From: Ureibacillus galli
Lineage (GTDB): Bacteria; Bacillota; Bacilli; Bacillales_A; Planococcaceae
Length of the DNA stretch: 47,989 nt
Direction of reading: 5' to 3'
Assembly (NCBI RefSeq): GCF_014836845.1
Contig: NZ_JACSQA010000027.1
Coordinates: forward strand, 1-47,989
Part shown: in pieces, positions 18,615-29,400 of the stretch
How the letters are laid out: each line of letters starts with the position of its first letter
Position numbering within the stretch: position 1 is the first letter of the stretch
Program-made: the position numbers and the translations under genes
The notes under the pieces: model-generated
What the model was told of the DNA's origin: nothing
What the model saw: the letters and a program-made list of their open reading frames with translations, nothing else
The model's database searches: none

Positions 18615-21317
18615 ATGGCAAGCAACTTACACAACAGCCGTTCTTCATTCGAAGTGAATGGTAAAAAGTATAACTTCTACCGTTTAGCTGCAATCGAAGA
18701 AGCTGGTATCGCAAACGTATCACGCCTTCCATACTCAATTAAAGTATTATTAGAATCTGTATTACGTCAATATGATGGTTACGTAATTAAAGAAGAACAT
18801 GTAGACGAATTAGCAAAATGGGCTGAAGGTGCTAATCCTGAAGCGGAAGTACCATTCAAACCTTCTCGTGTAGTATTACAAGACTTCACTGGGGTTCCAG
18901 TAGTAGTTGATTTAGCATCTTTACGTTCAGCTATGAAAGAATTAGGTGGAGATCCAAATAAAATCAACCCAGCTATTCCTGTTGACCTTGTAATTGACCA
19001 CTCAGTTCAAGTTGACAAATACGGTAATGCTTCTGCATTACAAGCAAACATGGATCTTGAGTTCGAACGTAACGCAGAACGTTACAACTTCTTAAAATGG
19101 GCTCAAACTGCATACGATAACTTCCGTGCTGTACCACCAGCAACAGGTATCGTTCACCAAGTAAACTTAGAATATTTAGCTCCAGTCGTTCACGTTAAAG
19201 AGAACGAAGATGGAACTTTTGAAACTTTCCCAGATTCAGTTGTAGGTACTGACTCTCATACAACAATGATCAACGGTATCGGTGTTCTTGGATGGGGTGT
19301 AGGTGGTATCGAAGCTGAAGCAGGTATGCTTGGACAACCTTCTTACTTCCCAATTCCAGAAGTTATCGGTGTAAAATTAACTGGGGAACTTCCAAACGGT
19401 GCAACTGCTACTGACTTAGCATTAAAAGTAACTCAAGTTTTACGTCAACGTGGCGTAGTTAACAAATTCGTAGAATTCTTCGGTCCTGGTGTATCTAAAT
19501 TACCATTAGCTGACCGTGCTACAATTTCGAACATGGCTCCAGAATACGGTGCTACATGTGGTTACTTCGCAATTGACGAAGAATCTTTAAACTATATGCG
19601 TTTAACTGGTCGTGACGAAGAGCACATCCAAGTTGTAGAAAGCTACTTAAAAGCAAACAACATGTTCTTTGATCCATCATTAGAACCAGTTTACACGGAT
19701 GTATTAGAAATTAAATTAGACGAAATCGAACCAAATCTTTCTGGTCCTAAACGTCCACAAGATTTAATTCCACTTTCAGAAATGAAAGCTCGTTACCACG
19801 AAGCAGTTACTGCTCCAATGGGCGTACAAGGTTTCGGTTTAACTGAAGAAGAGTTCTCTAAAACATCTACAATTAAATTTGCTGATGGCGATGTAGAAAT
19901 GCCAACAGGTGCTGTAGCAATCGCTGCAATCACTTCTTGTACAAATACATCTAACCCATACGTTCTTTTAGCTGCTGGTTTAGTTGCGAAAAAAGCAGTT
20001 GAAAAGGGTATTCAACCACCAAAATGGGTAAAAACTTCTTTAGCACCAGGTTCTAAAGTTGTTACTGGTTATTTAGAAGAATCAGGTTTACAAAGCTACC
20101 TAGACCAAATCGGATTCAACACAGTTGGTTATGGTTGTACAACATGTATCGGTAACTCAGGTCCATTATTACCTGAAATCGAAGAAGCAATTAAAGACAA
20201 AGATCTATTCGTAACTTCAGTACTTTCTGGTAACCGTAACTTCGAAGGTCGTGTACACCCATTAGTAAAAGCTAACTATTTAGCTTCTCCACCACTTGTA
20301 GTTGCTTACGCATTAGCAGGTACTGTAGATATCGATTTACAAAAAGATTCTTTAGGTAAAGACAAAGATGGTAACGATGTATTCTTCGCTGACATCTGGC
20401 CTTCAACTGAAGAAGTAAATGAAGTATTAAACAAAGTTGTTACTCGTGAATTATTCCAAAAAGAATATGCAAAAGTATTCGATAGCAACGAAAAATGGAA
20501 TGAAATTGAAACATCAACTGAGTCTCTATACACATTTGATGAAAAATCAACTTACATTCAAAACCCACCATTCTTCCAAGGATTATCTAAAACTCCTGAG
20601 CCAATCAAAGGGCTTGATGGATTACGTGTAATCGCTAAGTTTGGTGACTCTATTACAACTGACCACATTTCACCAGCTGGTGCAATTGGTAAAGATACAC
20701 CTGCAGGTAAATACCTACAAGAAAATGGTGTTGCAATCCGTGACTTCAACTCTTATGGTTCTCGTCGTGGTAACCATGAAGTAATGATGCGTGGTACTTT
20801 CGCTAACATCCGTATCCGTAACCAAATCGCTCCTGGTACAGAAGGTGGATTCACTACTTACTGGCCAACAGGAGATGTGGAATACATTTATGATGCAGCG
20901 ATGAAATACCAAGAACAAGGTACTGGTTTAGTTGTATTAGCTGGTAACGATTATGGTATGGGTTCTTCTCGTGACTGGGCTGCAAAAGGTACATTCTTAT
21001 TAGGTATTAAAACAGTTATCGCTCAAAGCTACGAGCGTATTCACCGTTCAAACCTTGTAATGATGGGTGTTTTACCACTTCAATTCTTACCAGGTGATAG
21101 CGCTGAATCTCTAGGCTTAACTGGTAAAGAAGAAATTTCTGTTAATATTACAGATAATGTTAAACCACGTGATATTTTAACAGTTACTGCAAAAGCAGAA
21201 GATGGAACAGTTAAAGAATTCAAAGCTCTAGCTCGTTTCGACTCAGAAGTAGAAGTAGACTACTACCGTCATGGTGGTATCCTACAAATGGTACTTCGTA
21301 ATAAAGCAGCACAATAA
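18615..21317 (+). CDS. acnA: Aconitate hydratase (aconitase A)
   Basis: TCA-cycle enzyme interconverting citrate and isocitrate through a [4Fe-4S] cluster; in Bacillus the apo form also binds RNA. The protein has 900 residues (CitB of B. subtilis has about 909). Cluster Cys ligands are in [13 protein letters not shown] (about 440) and [14 protein letters not shown] (about 505-509). The C-terminal swivel domain has [10 protein letters not shown] and [12 protein letters not shown]. The frame extends to 18576, but the ATG at 18615, with AGGGGGAG just upstream, is the natural start. Codon use is strongly biased (CGT, GGT, AAC, TTC) compared with its neighbours, a sign of high expression. The B. 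subtilis name is citB. Confidence 0.97.
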   Translation: MASNLHNSRSSFEVNGKKYNFYRLAAIEEAGIANVSRLPYSIKVLLESVLRQYDGYVIKEEHVDELAKWAEGANPEAEVPFKPSRVVLQDFTGVPVVVDLASLRSAMKELGGDPNKINPAIPVDLVIDHSVQVDKYGNASALQANMDLEFERNAERYNFLKWAQTAYDNFRAVPPATGIVHQVNLEYLAPVVHVKENEDGTFETFPDSVVGTDSHTTMINGIGVLGWGVGGIEAEAGMLGQPSYFPIPEVIGVKLTGELPNGATATDLALKVTQVLRQRGVVNKFVEFFGPGVSKLPLADRATISNMAPEYGATCGYFAIDEESLNYMRLTGRDEEHIQVVESYLKANNMFFDPSLEPVYTDVLEIKLDEIEPNLSGPKRPQDLIPLSEMKARYHEAVTAPMGVQGFGLTEEEFSKTSTIKFADGDVEMPTGAVAIAAITSCTNTSNPYVLLAAGLVAKKAVEKGIQPPKWVKTSLAPGSKVVTGYLEESGLQSYLDQIGFNTVGYGCTTCIGNSGPLLPEIEEAIKDKDLFVTSVLSGNRNFEGRVHPLVKANYLASPPLVVAYALAGTVDIDLQKDSLGKDKDGNDVFFADIWPSTEEVNEVLNKVVTRELFQKEYAKVFDSNEKWNEIETSTESLYTFDEKSTYIQNPPFFQGLSKTPEPIKGLDGLRVIAKFGDSITTDHISPAGAIGKDTPAGKYLQENGVAIRDFNSYGSRRGNHEVMMRGTFANIRIRNQIAPGTEGGFTTYWPTGDVEYIYDAAMKYQEQGTGLVVLAGNDYGMGSSRDWAAKGTFLLGIKTVIAQSYERIHRSNLVMMGVLPLQFLPGDSAESLGLTGKEEISVNITDNVKPRDILTVTAKAEDGTVKEFKALARFDSEVEVDYYRHGGILQMVLRNKAAQ

Positions 21318-21332
21318 TTTTACTCTAAATAG

Positions 21333-21371
21333 AAACCGATAAGTTCAATTTGAACTTATCGGTTTTTTATT
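21333..21371 (+). terminator. Terminator of acnA
   Basis: AAACCGATAAGTTCAA (21333-21348) and TTGAACTTATCGGTTT (21350-21365) form a near-perfect long stem followed by TTTTTTATT. Confidence 0.92.
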
Positions 21372-21516
21372 ATAAATAAAAAAGTATTTTATAAATGGGG
21401 AACTAAAAATTCATTTTACATACAATAGAAATTTTTATTGAAAACGATAGTTACTGTTAATAAAATAAAAGAAATAAAATATATTATTTTATAATGAAAT
21501 ATAAGAGGGAGGAATT

Positions 21517-21786
21517 ATGAATAATAGATATAGCATTCTTGCGAAGTTTCGAGATGGGCGTTATTTTTATTTAAACTTTAACAATCCGAACATATTGGAT
21601 TGTTTAGAACAAATTCCTCCGCCTCAAGGATTGCTAGCCTTAACAAGATGGCCTATTTATAAACACGCTGAAATTGAATTTTTTGTAGAATTAATCAATG
21701 GAAACATTAAATATTATCATTTAAAGGATCGTAATACGAATGTAAGAAAAACTGTTACATTAGATCAAACCGAATTAGATTATTAA
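21517..21786 (+). CDS. Small hypothetical protein
   Basis: An 89-residue soluble protein with alternating aromatic and charged residues (YSILAKFRDGRYFYLNF), suggesting a small alpha/beta fold. ATG at 21517 has GAGGGAGG just upstream. It lies alone between the acnA terminator and a convergent pair. No family recognised. Confidence 0.6.
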   Translation: MNNRYSILAKFRDGRYFYLNFNNPNILDCLEQIPPPQGLLALTRWPIYKHAEIEFFVELINGNIKYYHLKDRNTNVRKTVTLDQTELDY

Positions 21787-21799
21787 TAAAATGTCGTAA

Positions 21800-21832
21800 A
21801 TAAAAAGAGGTGTCTACTAAGACACCTCTTAA
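21800..21832. terminator. Bidirectional terminator
   Basis: AAGAGGTGTC (21805-21814) pairs with GACACCTCTT (21821-21830) around a 6-nt loop. On the minus strand it is followed by TTTTTATTT, so it most clearly ends the minus-strand pair 21836-22575; on the plus strand the tail is weaker. Confidence 0.8.
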
Positions 21833-21835
21833 CTT

Positions 21836-22129
21836 TTACCATTCAATATTTGCAATGATTCCTTCATCATCATGAAGTTCTAATACAATTCTTGCAGAAA
21901 TCGAATCACGATGCAATTGTTCATCAAGATATAACCGAATAGCAGTGATAAAATTCACTGTATTATAAAAGTCCATTTGCCCGTTCAAATAGGCTTCAGC
22001 AGTGAAACCAGCTACATCATCATACATTAATTCAACTTCCACATCCGTCGGTTGGACGTGTTTAAATTTTGCATGAAAATAACAAAGGGCATTGATTACT
22101 TCTTGTTCAGATAATGTTATCTTTTCCAA
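21836..22129 (-). CDS. DUF2653 (YxcD-like) family protein
   Basis: A 97-residue acidic cytoplasmic protein. The segment VEVELMYDDVAGFTAEAYLNGQ resembles the YxcD/DUF2653 family of Bacilli, function unknown. The start is TTG at 22129 with AGAGG about 10 nt upstream. It overlaps the end of the gene before it by 13 nt, so the two are translationally linked. Confidence 0.6.
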   Translation of the reverse strand: MEKITLSEQEVINALCYFHAKFKHVQPTDVEVELMYDDVAGFTAEAYLNGQMDFYNTVNFITAIRLYLDEQLHRDSISARIVLELHDDEGIIANIEW

Positions 22130-22575
22130 CTGTCTGTTACCTCTTTATCCTTTTTCCGTTTCATCATTTGATAGATTTTCATACAAATGAAAACAATCAA
22201 TATAATGGCTGCTGCATTAATCGCAAATCCTAAAATATTCCCGATTAACCCCATATCAGAGAAAAGACTACCGAACAATAGTCCAGCCAGTCCACCAACA
22301 AATAATCCTTTCATTAAGCCACCGCTAGAAAACCCACCTTTTGTAGCAGTACTCGTTGATTTGTTTGTCGTTGAAGTCGATTTATTTACAGTAGAGTTTG
22401 TTCCTGTATTATTATCTTGGATATTATTCTTTGTACCAGAATTACTATTGTAGCTTTTCTTACCGGACTTGTACGATTTTGCTTCAACCGTTTGAACATC
22501 ATCAACAAGCATAACAGTCCCTACACTTGAGAAAGCTAAAGCGAAGGCCATTAAAATTGCAGAAAGTTTTTTCAT
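22117..22575 (-). CDS. Secreted or membrane protein with low-complexity Ser/Thr/Asn linker
   Basis: A 152-residue protein with an N-terminal signal-like hydrophobic segment (residues 5-25, ending near VEAKS), then a Ser/Thr/Asn-rich stretch (about 34-78), a glycine-rich hydrophobic segment (GGLMKGLFVGGLAGLLFGSLF) and a second membrane segment (about 112-135), then a basic tail. This layout is seen in short Bacilli proteins often labelled Tim44-related, but function is unknown. ATG at 22575 has GGAGG at proper spacing. A CACACA/TGTGTG hairpin (22603-22618) lies in its leader. Confidence 0.6.
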   Translation of the reverse strand: MKKLSAILMAFALAFSSVGTVMLVDDVQTVEAKSYKSGKKSYNSNSGTKNNIQDNNTGTNSTVNKSTSTTNKSTSTATKGGFSSGGLMKGLFVGGLAGLLFGSLFSDMGLIGNILGFAINAAAIILIVFICMKIYQMMKRKKDKEVTDSWKR

Positions 22576-22837
22576 AAAGTAAATCCTCCATCCTAATTAA
22601 CACACAATCATGTGTGAGTACTCTATTATTATAACAAATTATGTTAGCGTAAAAAAACAATTTCCCTCTAGTAAAACGTTTTATTTCTCTTTCCTTCATA
22701 TTTTGAATAATTTGATCATGATCTATACAAAGAAAATGGCGCAGTTCATAATAACTTACTAGAAAATCTTCCATTTCCATAAATGACAAAGTATGATAGA
22801 AAAGTATTCAAGTTTTAAAATGAAAGGATGAATCAAG

Positions 22838-23101
22838 TTGCAAGATAAGCGTTTTCAAATCGCAAATCGTGAGGCGTTAATTGGCGTAGCGCTTGTAATG
22901 ATTAACTTTGCTATTTGGTTTGGATTTGCATACGGATTAGGTTCCGGTGATCCAACAGAATATCAATATATTTTAGGCTTTCCCGCATGGTTTTTTTATA
23001 GTTGTATAGCTGGTTCGATATTTATGATTTTTCTCATTTGGTTAACAATCAAAATATTTTTCAAGGATGTACCATTTGAGGATGGGGAGGAAGAAATATG
23101 A
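22838..23101 (+). CDS. yhdT: YhdT family membrane protein
   Basis: An 87-residue protein with two membrane segments (about 14-34 and 46-72), the size and pattern of the YhdT (DUF997) family, which sits next to panF in many bacteria. Its role is probably linked to PanF transport, but not established. The start is TTG at 22838 with AAAGGATG upstream. Its stop overlaps the panF start as ATGA. Confidence 0.82.
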   Translation: MQDKRFQIANREALIGVALVMINFAIWFGFAYGLGSGDPTEYQYILGFPAWFFYSCIAGSIFMIFLIWLTIKIFFKDVPFEDGEEEI

Positions 23102-24546
23102 TTCATTGGCAAGTGATTATTCCACTTCTCGTCTTTTTAATTATTATATTTATGATCGGTTTTTGGGCAAACAAACAAGTCCGGACTTCTAATTCATTCT
23201 TGCAAGAATATTTTTTAGGTGGTCGTGAAATGGGAGGATTCCTTCTTGCGATGACGATGATGGCCACCTACGGTAGTGCGTCCAGTTTTATTGGTGGTCC
23301 AGGGGTTTCTTATAATTTAGGACTCGGTTGGGTCCTTCTGTCCATGGCTCAACTTCCAGCAGGCTATTTTGTTTTAATGATTTTAGGAAAGAAATTTGCC
23401 ATCATTTCTAGACGTTACGAAGCCATTACATTAATTGATTTCTTAAAAAAGCGTTATGAAAGTAACATTGTTATTTTCATTTCAGCTATTAGTATTATTG
23501 TCTTTCTCTTTGCATCCATGACAGCCCAATGGGTAGGGGGAGCACGATTAATTGAATCATTAACGGGGCTTAATTATACCGTTGCCTTATTAATATTCGC
23601 TGTGACAGTACTTGTCTATGTTATTATTGGTGGATTCCGTGCCGTTGCTTTAACGGATGCCATGCAAGGAACCGTTATGATTATTGGAACCATTATTTTA
23701 TTAATTGGAACGATTATTGCGGGTGGGGGAGTAGATAATATTATGAACTCCCTTGTTACAGAAAATCCACAAATGTTATCACCCTTTGGTTCAGATGGAT
23801 CTTTAACTCCTTTATATGTATCAACGTTTTGGATTTTAATCGGTTTAGGTGTCATTGGTTTACCCCAAATTGCTGTTCGTGCAATGAGCTATAAAGATTC
23901 CAAAAGCTTGCATTTAGCCATTTTAATCGGAACAATCGGAATCGGGACGATCATGTTCGGAATGCATTTAATAGGTGTACTTGCTCGACCAGTCGTTCCG
24001 GGAATTGAAGTAGCAGACACCGTCATGCCTATTTTAACTTTAGAAGTTCTACACCCAGTCTTAGCAGGTATTGTTTTAGCAGCACCGATGGCAGCGATTA
24101 TGTCGACGGTAAATGCATTGTTAATCCTTGTAAGTTCAACTGTAGTAAAGGATGTTTATCTTAATTTCATTAATCCTAATGCAACAGATAAACAAATAAA
24201 AAAGAGAAGCTTTATCGTCACAACTGTCATTGGACTAGCCGTTGTTTTCTTTGCATTAAAGCCACCTGAATTTTTAATTACATTAAATCTTTTTGCCTTT
24301 GGTGGCCTTGAATCTGCCTTTTTATGGTCTGTTGTTTTCGGTCTATATTGGAAGAAGGCAAATAAATACGGTGTTATTTCATCAATGATTACTGGACTTT
24401 TCCTTTATATTTATATTACGAGTGAATTTCCGAACATTTTTGGGATGCACAGCGTAACAATTCCTGTGCTAGCCTCCTTCTTTGTATTTATCGTAGTAAG
24501 TCTTTTAACCCATCAAAAGACAAAATTAACGTCGAAGGATATATAA
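23098..24546 (+). CDS. panF: Sodium/pantothenate symporter
   Basis: A 482-residue member of the sodium:solute symporter family with about thirteen membrane segments, predicted to import pantothenate with sodium for coenzyme A synthesis. Visible family segments: LQEYFLGGREMGGFLLAMTMMATYGSASSFIGGPG near residues 36-70, VIIGGFRAVALTDAMQG, and APMAAIMSTVNALLILVSS. The length matches PanF (about 483 in E. coli). Coupling to yhdT through ATGA supports the PanF call over other symporters of the family. Confidence 0.88.
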   Translation: MIHWQVIIPLLVFLIIIFMIGFWANKQVRTSNSFLQEYFLGGREMGGFLLAMTMMATYGSASSFIGGPGVSYNLGLGWVLLSMAQLPAGYFVLMILGKKFAIISRRYEAITLIDFLKKRYESNIVIFISAISIIVFLFASMTAQWVGGARLIESLTGLNYTVALLIFAVTVLVYVIIGGFRAVALTDAMQGTVMIIGTIILLIGTIIAGGGVDNIMNSLVTENPQMLSPFGSDGSLTPLYVSTFWILIGLGVIGLPQIAVRAMSYKDSKSLHLAILIGTIGIGTIMFGMHLIGVLARPVVPGIEVADTVMPILTLEVLHPVLAGIVLAAPMAAIMSTVNALLILVSSTVVKDVYLNFINPNATDKQIKKRSFIVTTVIGLAVVFFALKPPEFLITLNLFAFGGLESAFLWSVVFGLYWKKANKYGVISSMITGLFLYIYITSEFPNIFGMHSVTIPVLASFFVFIVVSLLTHQKTKLTSKDI

Positions 24547-24554
24547 GAAAGCTT

Positions 24555-24583
24555 TTGAATGACGTTTTCTTTCTTTATATGGT
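24555..24583 (+). promoter_or_regulatory. Predicted promoter of the 193-residue hypothetical
   Basis: TTGAAT (24555-24560), 17 bp, TATGGT (24578-24583). Only two imperfect hexamers support it. Confidence 0.35.
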
Positions 24584-24657
24584 AATGTCATACATGATAG
24601 ATTTTAGGGACTTTCTTTAAGAAATGACCAAAATAAAAACGAAAGGGGTCATTTCAT

Positions 24658-25239
24658 ATGACAAATAATGTGACAACACAATATAACGGGATGATTTTGT
24701 TAACAGGCTATTTACAACGATTATTCGTTGCTGAAACCATTTATCGAAGAGTTGGGGAACCTTTTGAGCAAGAGCGCTATGATAAAGTAAAAGCACTTTT
24801 AGATGAAGCCTATACGATTTTACCAGTATTTGAAGAAACACATACTTTAACTGCTGCGCAAAAAATACAACTTCAGTTAATTGCTCAACAAACAGAAGAA
24901 TTAATGAAGACGTATTTTAAACAAATGCCTTTATCCTTTAATCAAAAGCTTGCTATTGTAGGATCATCCTTATACGCCGAACAACATGTGAATGCAGGAA
25001 TAATTCGTTTAGGAAAAATGTTTAATGTGGAAGTAAATAAAGATTTCCACCAACGTACTAAATTTTATGAAGAACGAACAAAAATGATTGATTATCTAGT
25101 TTTTGTTCTCCATCATGAGCAAGAACCAGAGGAACAAATTAAAAAACCGATTGATCCTTGGTTTAACGATGTCATGAAAAATAATGATTTTGTATTAGAA
25201 GACTTTAAACAAATTGCTGAAATGCTAGAATTCAACTAA
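24658..25239 (+). CDS. Hypothetical helical protein
   Basis: A 193-residue cytoplasmic, mostly helical protein. No membrane segment, signal or recognised motif. ATG at 24658 has AAAGGGG 9 nt upstream. It is a single gene between panF and a convergent nuclease gene. No family recognised. Confidence 0.65.
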   Translation: MTNNVTTQYNGMILLTGYLQRLFVAETIYRRVGEPFEQERYDKVKALLDEAYTILPVFEETHTLTAAQKIQLQLIAQQTEELMKTYFKQMPLSFNQKLAIVGSSLYAEQHVNAGIIRLGKMFNVEVNKDFHQRTKFYEERTKMIDYLVFVLHHEQEPEEQIKKPIDPWFNDVMKNNDFVLEDFKQIAEMLEFN

Positions 25240-25282
25240 AAAGAAGCTGATTGGGGCAAAATCCCTAATCAGCTTCTTTTAT
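25240..25282. terminator. Bidirectional terminator
   Basis: AAGAAGCTGATT (25241-25252) and AATCAGCTTCTT (25267-25278), extended by GGGG/CCCT, form a 16-bp stem with Ts on both sides for the convergent genes. Confidence 0.88.
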
Positions 25283-25659
25283 TAATAAAATACTTTTTCT
25301 ACATTATATTTTGCACGTAAAGTATTAATCGCATATGTCTCATATATTTCCCGTTCCATCGGATCTTCGATTTCATATACTTCAATTTTATAAATTTCAT
25401 CACGATGATTTTTCATCGGAGAAACGTTGTCTTCAAAGTGTTTCTTAATACGTTGACGTATTTTTCGCGCTTTTCCTACATATAATAACTCATTTGCTTT
25501 ATTGTAAAAGAAGAAAATTCCGCCTTTATCACGGGTAATTTTATGGAAATCAATAAAGCCATAGTAAGGAGTAATCGGCACATCTCCTTCTTTTAATTCT
25601 TGTTGACGTTGGTAAATCACAACGTTCGGTTTTGGTAATTCAATTTTAATCAAAGTCAT
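25282..25659 (-). CDS. GIY-YIG nuclease family protein (YurQ-like)
   Basis: A 125-residue single-domain GIY-YIG protein. The motifs read GIFFFYNK...LYVGKARKIRQRIKKHF, so GIF and YVG replace GIY and YIG, and the general-base Tyr is probably the Tyr in FFYNK. The later Glu in EREIYETYAINTLRAKYN is kept, so catalysis may be possible. Related Bacilli proteins are annotated as UvrC-like excision-repair nucleases. The frame extends upstream to a TTG at 25710; ATG at 25659 with AAGGA is preferred. Confidence 0.8.
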   Translation of the reverse strand: MTLIKIELPKPNVVIYQRQQELKEGDVPITPYYGFIDFHKITRDKGGIFFFYNKANELLYVGKARKIRQRIKKHFEDNVSPMKNHRDEIYKIEVYEIEDPMEREIYETYAINTLRAKYNVEKVFY

Positions 25660-25780
25660 TTCACGTCCTTCATTTGTATAGAGTTTTATGCTACCATAAA
25701 TGCCAACCAATTGCTATAAAGGAAAATGTTCTTTCACTATATTTCAACATTATTATCACCCAATGTGTCAACTGTTATTA

Positions 25781-25811
25781 TTGTTAAAAATAGAAAGAAA
25801 TGCGTTATAAT
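25781..25811 (+). promoter_or_regulatory. Predicted promoter of the thioesterase gene
   Basis: TATAAT at 25806-25811 is perfect; the upstream hexamer TTGTTA (25781-25786) is at a long 19-bp spacing. A start site near 25818 would fall at the ribosome site, so this may be inexact. Confidence 0.3.
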
Positions 25812-25829
25812 AAATTTGAGGTGAAAGAA

Positions 25830-26255
25830 ATGTTTGTAAGTGAAAAACAAATTGAAATTCGTTACGCAGAAACAGATCAGATGGGTGTTGTATACCATGC
25901 AAATTATTTAGTTTGGATGGAAATTGGACGCACTCAATTAGTAAGCGATGTCGGCTTTAATTATGCTGGTCTTGAAGAACAAGGATACATATCTCCCGTA
26001 TTGGATTTATCCATTCAATATAAAAAGGCAATGCGTTATGGGCAAGTTGCAACGGTTCGAACATGGGTAGAATCCCATTCAAAGTTAAAAACGACCTATG
26101 GGTATGAAATTTTACACGAAGACGGTTCTGTTGCTGCAACGGCTACTTCACTTCATACATTAGTGAAAAAAGATAGTTTTAGACCTTATCCTCTAAGTAA
26201 AGTTGACCCAGAGTGGGATGCAAAATATTTAGAAATTGCCAAGACAAAAAATTAA
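25830..26255 (+). CDS. Acyl-CoA thioesterase, hotdog (4HBT/YbgC) family
   Basis: A 141-residue single hotdog-fold domain that would hydrolyse an acyl-CoA thioester. The active-site segment YAETDQMGVVYHANYLVWMEIGR has the conserved Asp and the HANY sequence of the 4HBT class. The length agrees with B. subtilis YneP. The frame begins at 25800, but ATG at 25830 has GAGGTG at 25818-25823 and fits the family. Substrate not predictable. Confidence 0.85.
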   Translation: MFVSEKQIEIRYAETDQMGVVYHANYLVWMEIGRTQLVSDVGFNYAGLEEQGYISPVLDLSIQYKKAMRYGQVATVRTWVESHSKLKTTYGYEILHEDGSVAATATSLHTLVKKDSFRPYPLSKVDPEWDAKYLEIAKTKN

Positions 26256-26401
26256 AACGAAACTTTTTCAGGCTAGCAAAAGCTAGTCTGTTTTATTTTT
26301 ACCAAATTTCAAATTATTATTGTCCGTCTACCACGAACTGTTGAATCTTGATATAATAATCTTTATGAGCAAAAAACGATAGACGAGAAGGAGGTGTGTT
26401 C

Positions 26402-29400
26402 ATGAGTCAACAAATCGGAACAATGGAGACAATTAAATGTTTTATTTTGTTAACGAATACCGCTAGAGAAGCTTTAAAGCAACATTTTCAAGATGAACAC
26501 GCCTTCTTTAAATTGCAACATGGCTTCGACGTATATATTGAAAAACAATCTGTAGAACAAACGACATTGAACTTAACTTTCTTTTTTGATAATAAACGAA
26601 ACGAAAAGCTGAAAAAAAAATTTGGTGACCGTGTTGTCATTATCGATTGTGCATTTGACTTAAAAAACGGGCTCGTTGCAAAAAGTTTTAGAACAAGAGG
26701 AAGAAATACACCCATTAAAACGAATCGTAGGCAAAAAATGCGCATTCATTTTGTGCCATCGCGCATTAGTGGTCATACATATTCTGAAAAATTTATTTCG
26801 ACGATTGCACAACTTCCCGTTGCACAAGAACGATTTGATTATGTAAATAAACGAATCTCCAGTTGGGAAGGGTATTTAAAAGTTTTATATAAAAATGCTT
26901 CCATTGATGATATTGACGCTACTTTTCATTTTCTACAATATAATCAAGACTTTTCGAAAGTAACCATTCGCTGTAATGGCATTGACGACAAGCAATGGAA
27001 ACAGTTAAAGGGTTTAAGTGCATATGTTAAAGGATTTCCTAGAGAAATTGGTGAAGTTATAAAAGTTCATCAACCGTCAAGAACGATTGAAATTGAATTA
27101 AACGGAAAAGTTGCTAAGCTCGCCCGCTCTAATGACTTTGATTTCTCTAGTGAATACATTACATTTAGTAATGCGTCCACAAAGTCCCAATTAAATCGAC
27201 TACTAAAAGGTTTTGAACATTTAAAAGAAGGCTTAGCTGCTAATCCAAATCTTGAAAACATTTTATTTGAAGATACTCCAAAAATCGTTGAACGAAAGCA
27301 AAATATTTCTCTAGATTTTCATAATCCTTTAAATGAATATCAACGGGAAGCTGTTAGTGGAGCAATGTCCGCTGAAGATTTATATGTCATTCAAGGACCT
27401 CCAGGAACAGGAAAAACGACGGTTATTTCTGAAATTTGCTATCAAAATGCAAAAGCTGGTTTAAAAACGTTAATTGCATCCCAGTCAAATTTAGCTGTTG
27501 ATAATGCCCTTAGCCGATTATTAAACAATAAAGATATCCGTATTTTACGGTATGGTCGTACTGAAAGTATTGAAGAAGAAGGTAAGAAATTTATAGAGGA
27601 AAACGTCGCCGAGTATTGGAAAAGACAGACTTACGAAGCCATTACGAAGGAAATTGAAGAACACGAACTAAAAGAACAACTTTTAAAGAATGACATTACC
27701 AAATATGAGTCAGAAATGGAATCCTTAAAGCAAAAGGAAAGTCAATTGCAAGAAGAAATAGCGAAAAAGGAAGCTGCTGAAAAAGAACTTAAAGTCGTAA
27801 CAGAAGAGATCAGCCAGCTGAAGAAAAAAATCATTCCTTTAAAAAAAGAACGGGAAAAAACTGAGCAAGCGTTGGAAAAGCTTACTGCTTCCTATGAAAG
27901 AATTTCAGAAAAGATTAATGAACTGAAAGAATCTTTAGCTAACATTGGAACAAAGCAATTGATTGAAGAACAACTTTTAAAAGCTCAACAGAACTTGAAA
28001 AAAAGTAAACAAATACTGGAATATATTCAAGTAGAACAACAGCTCTCGCAAATAGAGTTACAACTTGCGGATGTTCAAAAGGAATTGAAAAGTATTGAAA
28101 ACAGTTCGGATACGGTTTATTCCATTATTGAGTCGGTTGAGTCGATGAAAAAAATACATGAAATCGAGACTTTCATTGAAGAACAAAAGATTCACCGGGG
28201 GTATGTATTAAATCAACTGTTTTACGATATGGATAAAATTCATGAACAACTTTTAGCTTTTAAATCATTAAAGGATATTTTAGCCCGCTTAGAAAAAGCA
28301 ATTGAATACAGTAAAACGACCCTTGGGATTGAAGAACAAGTGATTCCTTTACCAAGCAATCATCATTACTCCTTACAAGAAATCGAGGAATTTTTAACGA
28401 AATTAAGCTATGCTTTCGCCCAAAAGAAAATTACGAGAGAAAATGGAGCCCGGTCTATCCAAGGTCTATATTTAAGAAAGCAATATTTAAATCAGTTAAC
28501 TCTTCGTTACAAAGCCCTTGTTGATGAGTCTCTTCTTGTGTTTAGCAAAATAAAAGAAGAAGTATGTGATCAAATTAAACAAAGAGAAGGCGCAGACCAA
28601 TCTTCTCTAAACCAATTAAAAGCGAAAGAACAAGGCTTAATCCAATCGCAGGCGAATTTTAAAGAACAACTAAAAACTTTTACGTCTATTATTCAAAATG
28701 GTGACATTATTCCTTCTATCGCTGAAATTCATCAGATATGTGAAGCATTAGAAAATGAAATGCACACATTATTGGAAAACAAAGATAAAGCATCTCTTTT
28801 AGATGAACAGCTATCGAAAAAACAGCAAGAATTGGATAGTGTTCAAAGGGAGATTGAGAGTGGACAAACAATATTAAAACAATATATTACCGAATTAAAA
28901 GAATTCAACTCAAAGGGAATACAACTTGAAGAGAATTATGAACAATTAGAACAGTTAACAAAACAACATCCGGAACTCGAACTGGAAAAAACGAAGTTGA
29001 AAATGGAAGAGCTCTCAGTAGAAATCGGAAAACTGCATAAAAAAATTGCTATGCTTCCGATTGCTCAAAAAATGCAGCTACAATGGAAAACCTTACTAGA
29101 ACAAGCTACCGAACATGATTTAGACGAAATACGAAAACTTTATGTAAAACATGCGAACGTCATTGGTACTACATGTGTTGCTTCTGCCAATAAAGAATTT
29201 ATGGATAATTATCCGATTTTCGATGTTGTCATTATTGATGAAGTATCAAAAGCTACACCGCCAGAATTATTATTACCAATGTTAAAAGGGAAAAAGGTGA
29301 TTCTAGTAGGGGATCACCACCAATTACCTCCACTAATCGGGGATGACACATTTGAGGAAACGTTAGAAACGGTCTTAAAAGAAAGTGATACCTTTGAAGA

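Noticed and set aside
22640-22789. Minus-strand open frame with protein-like composition upstream of the 22575 gene
   Set aside because: No ribosome site at its TTG/ATG starts, and it runs through the leader of the next gene. It may be a remnant, but there is not enough to call a gene.
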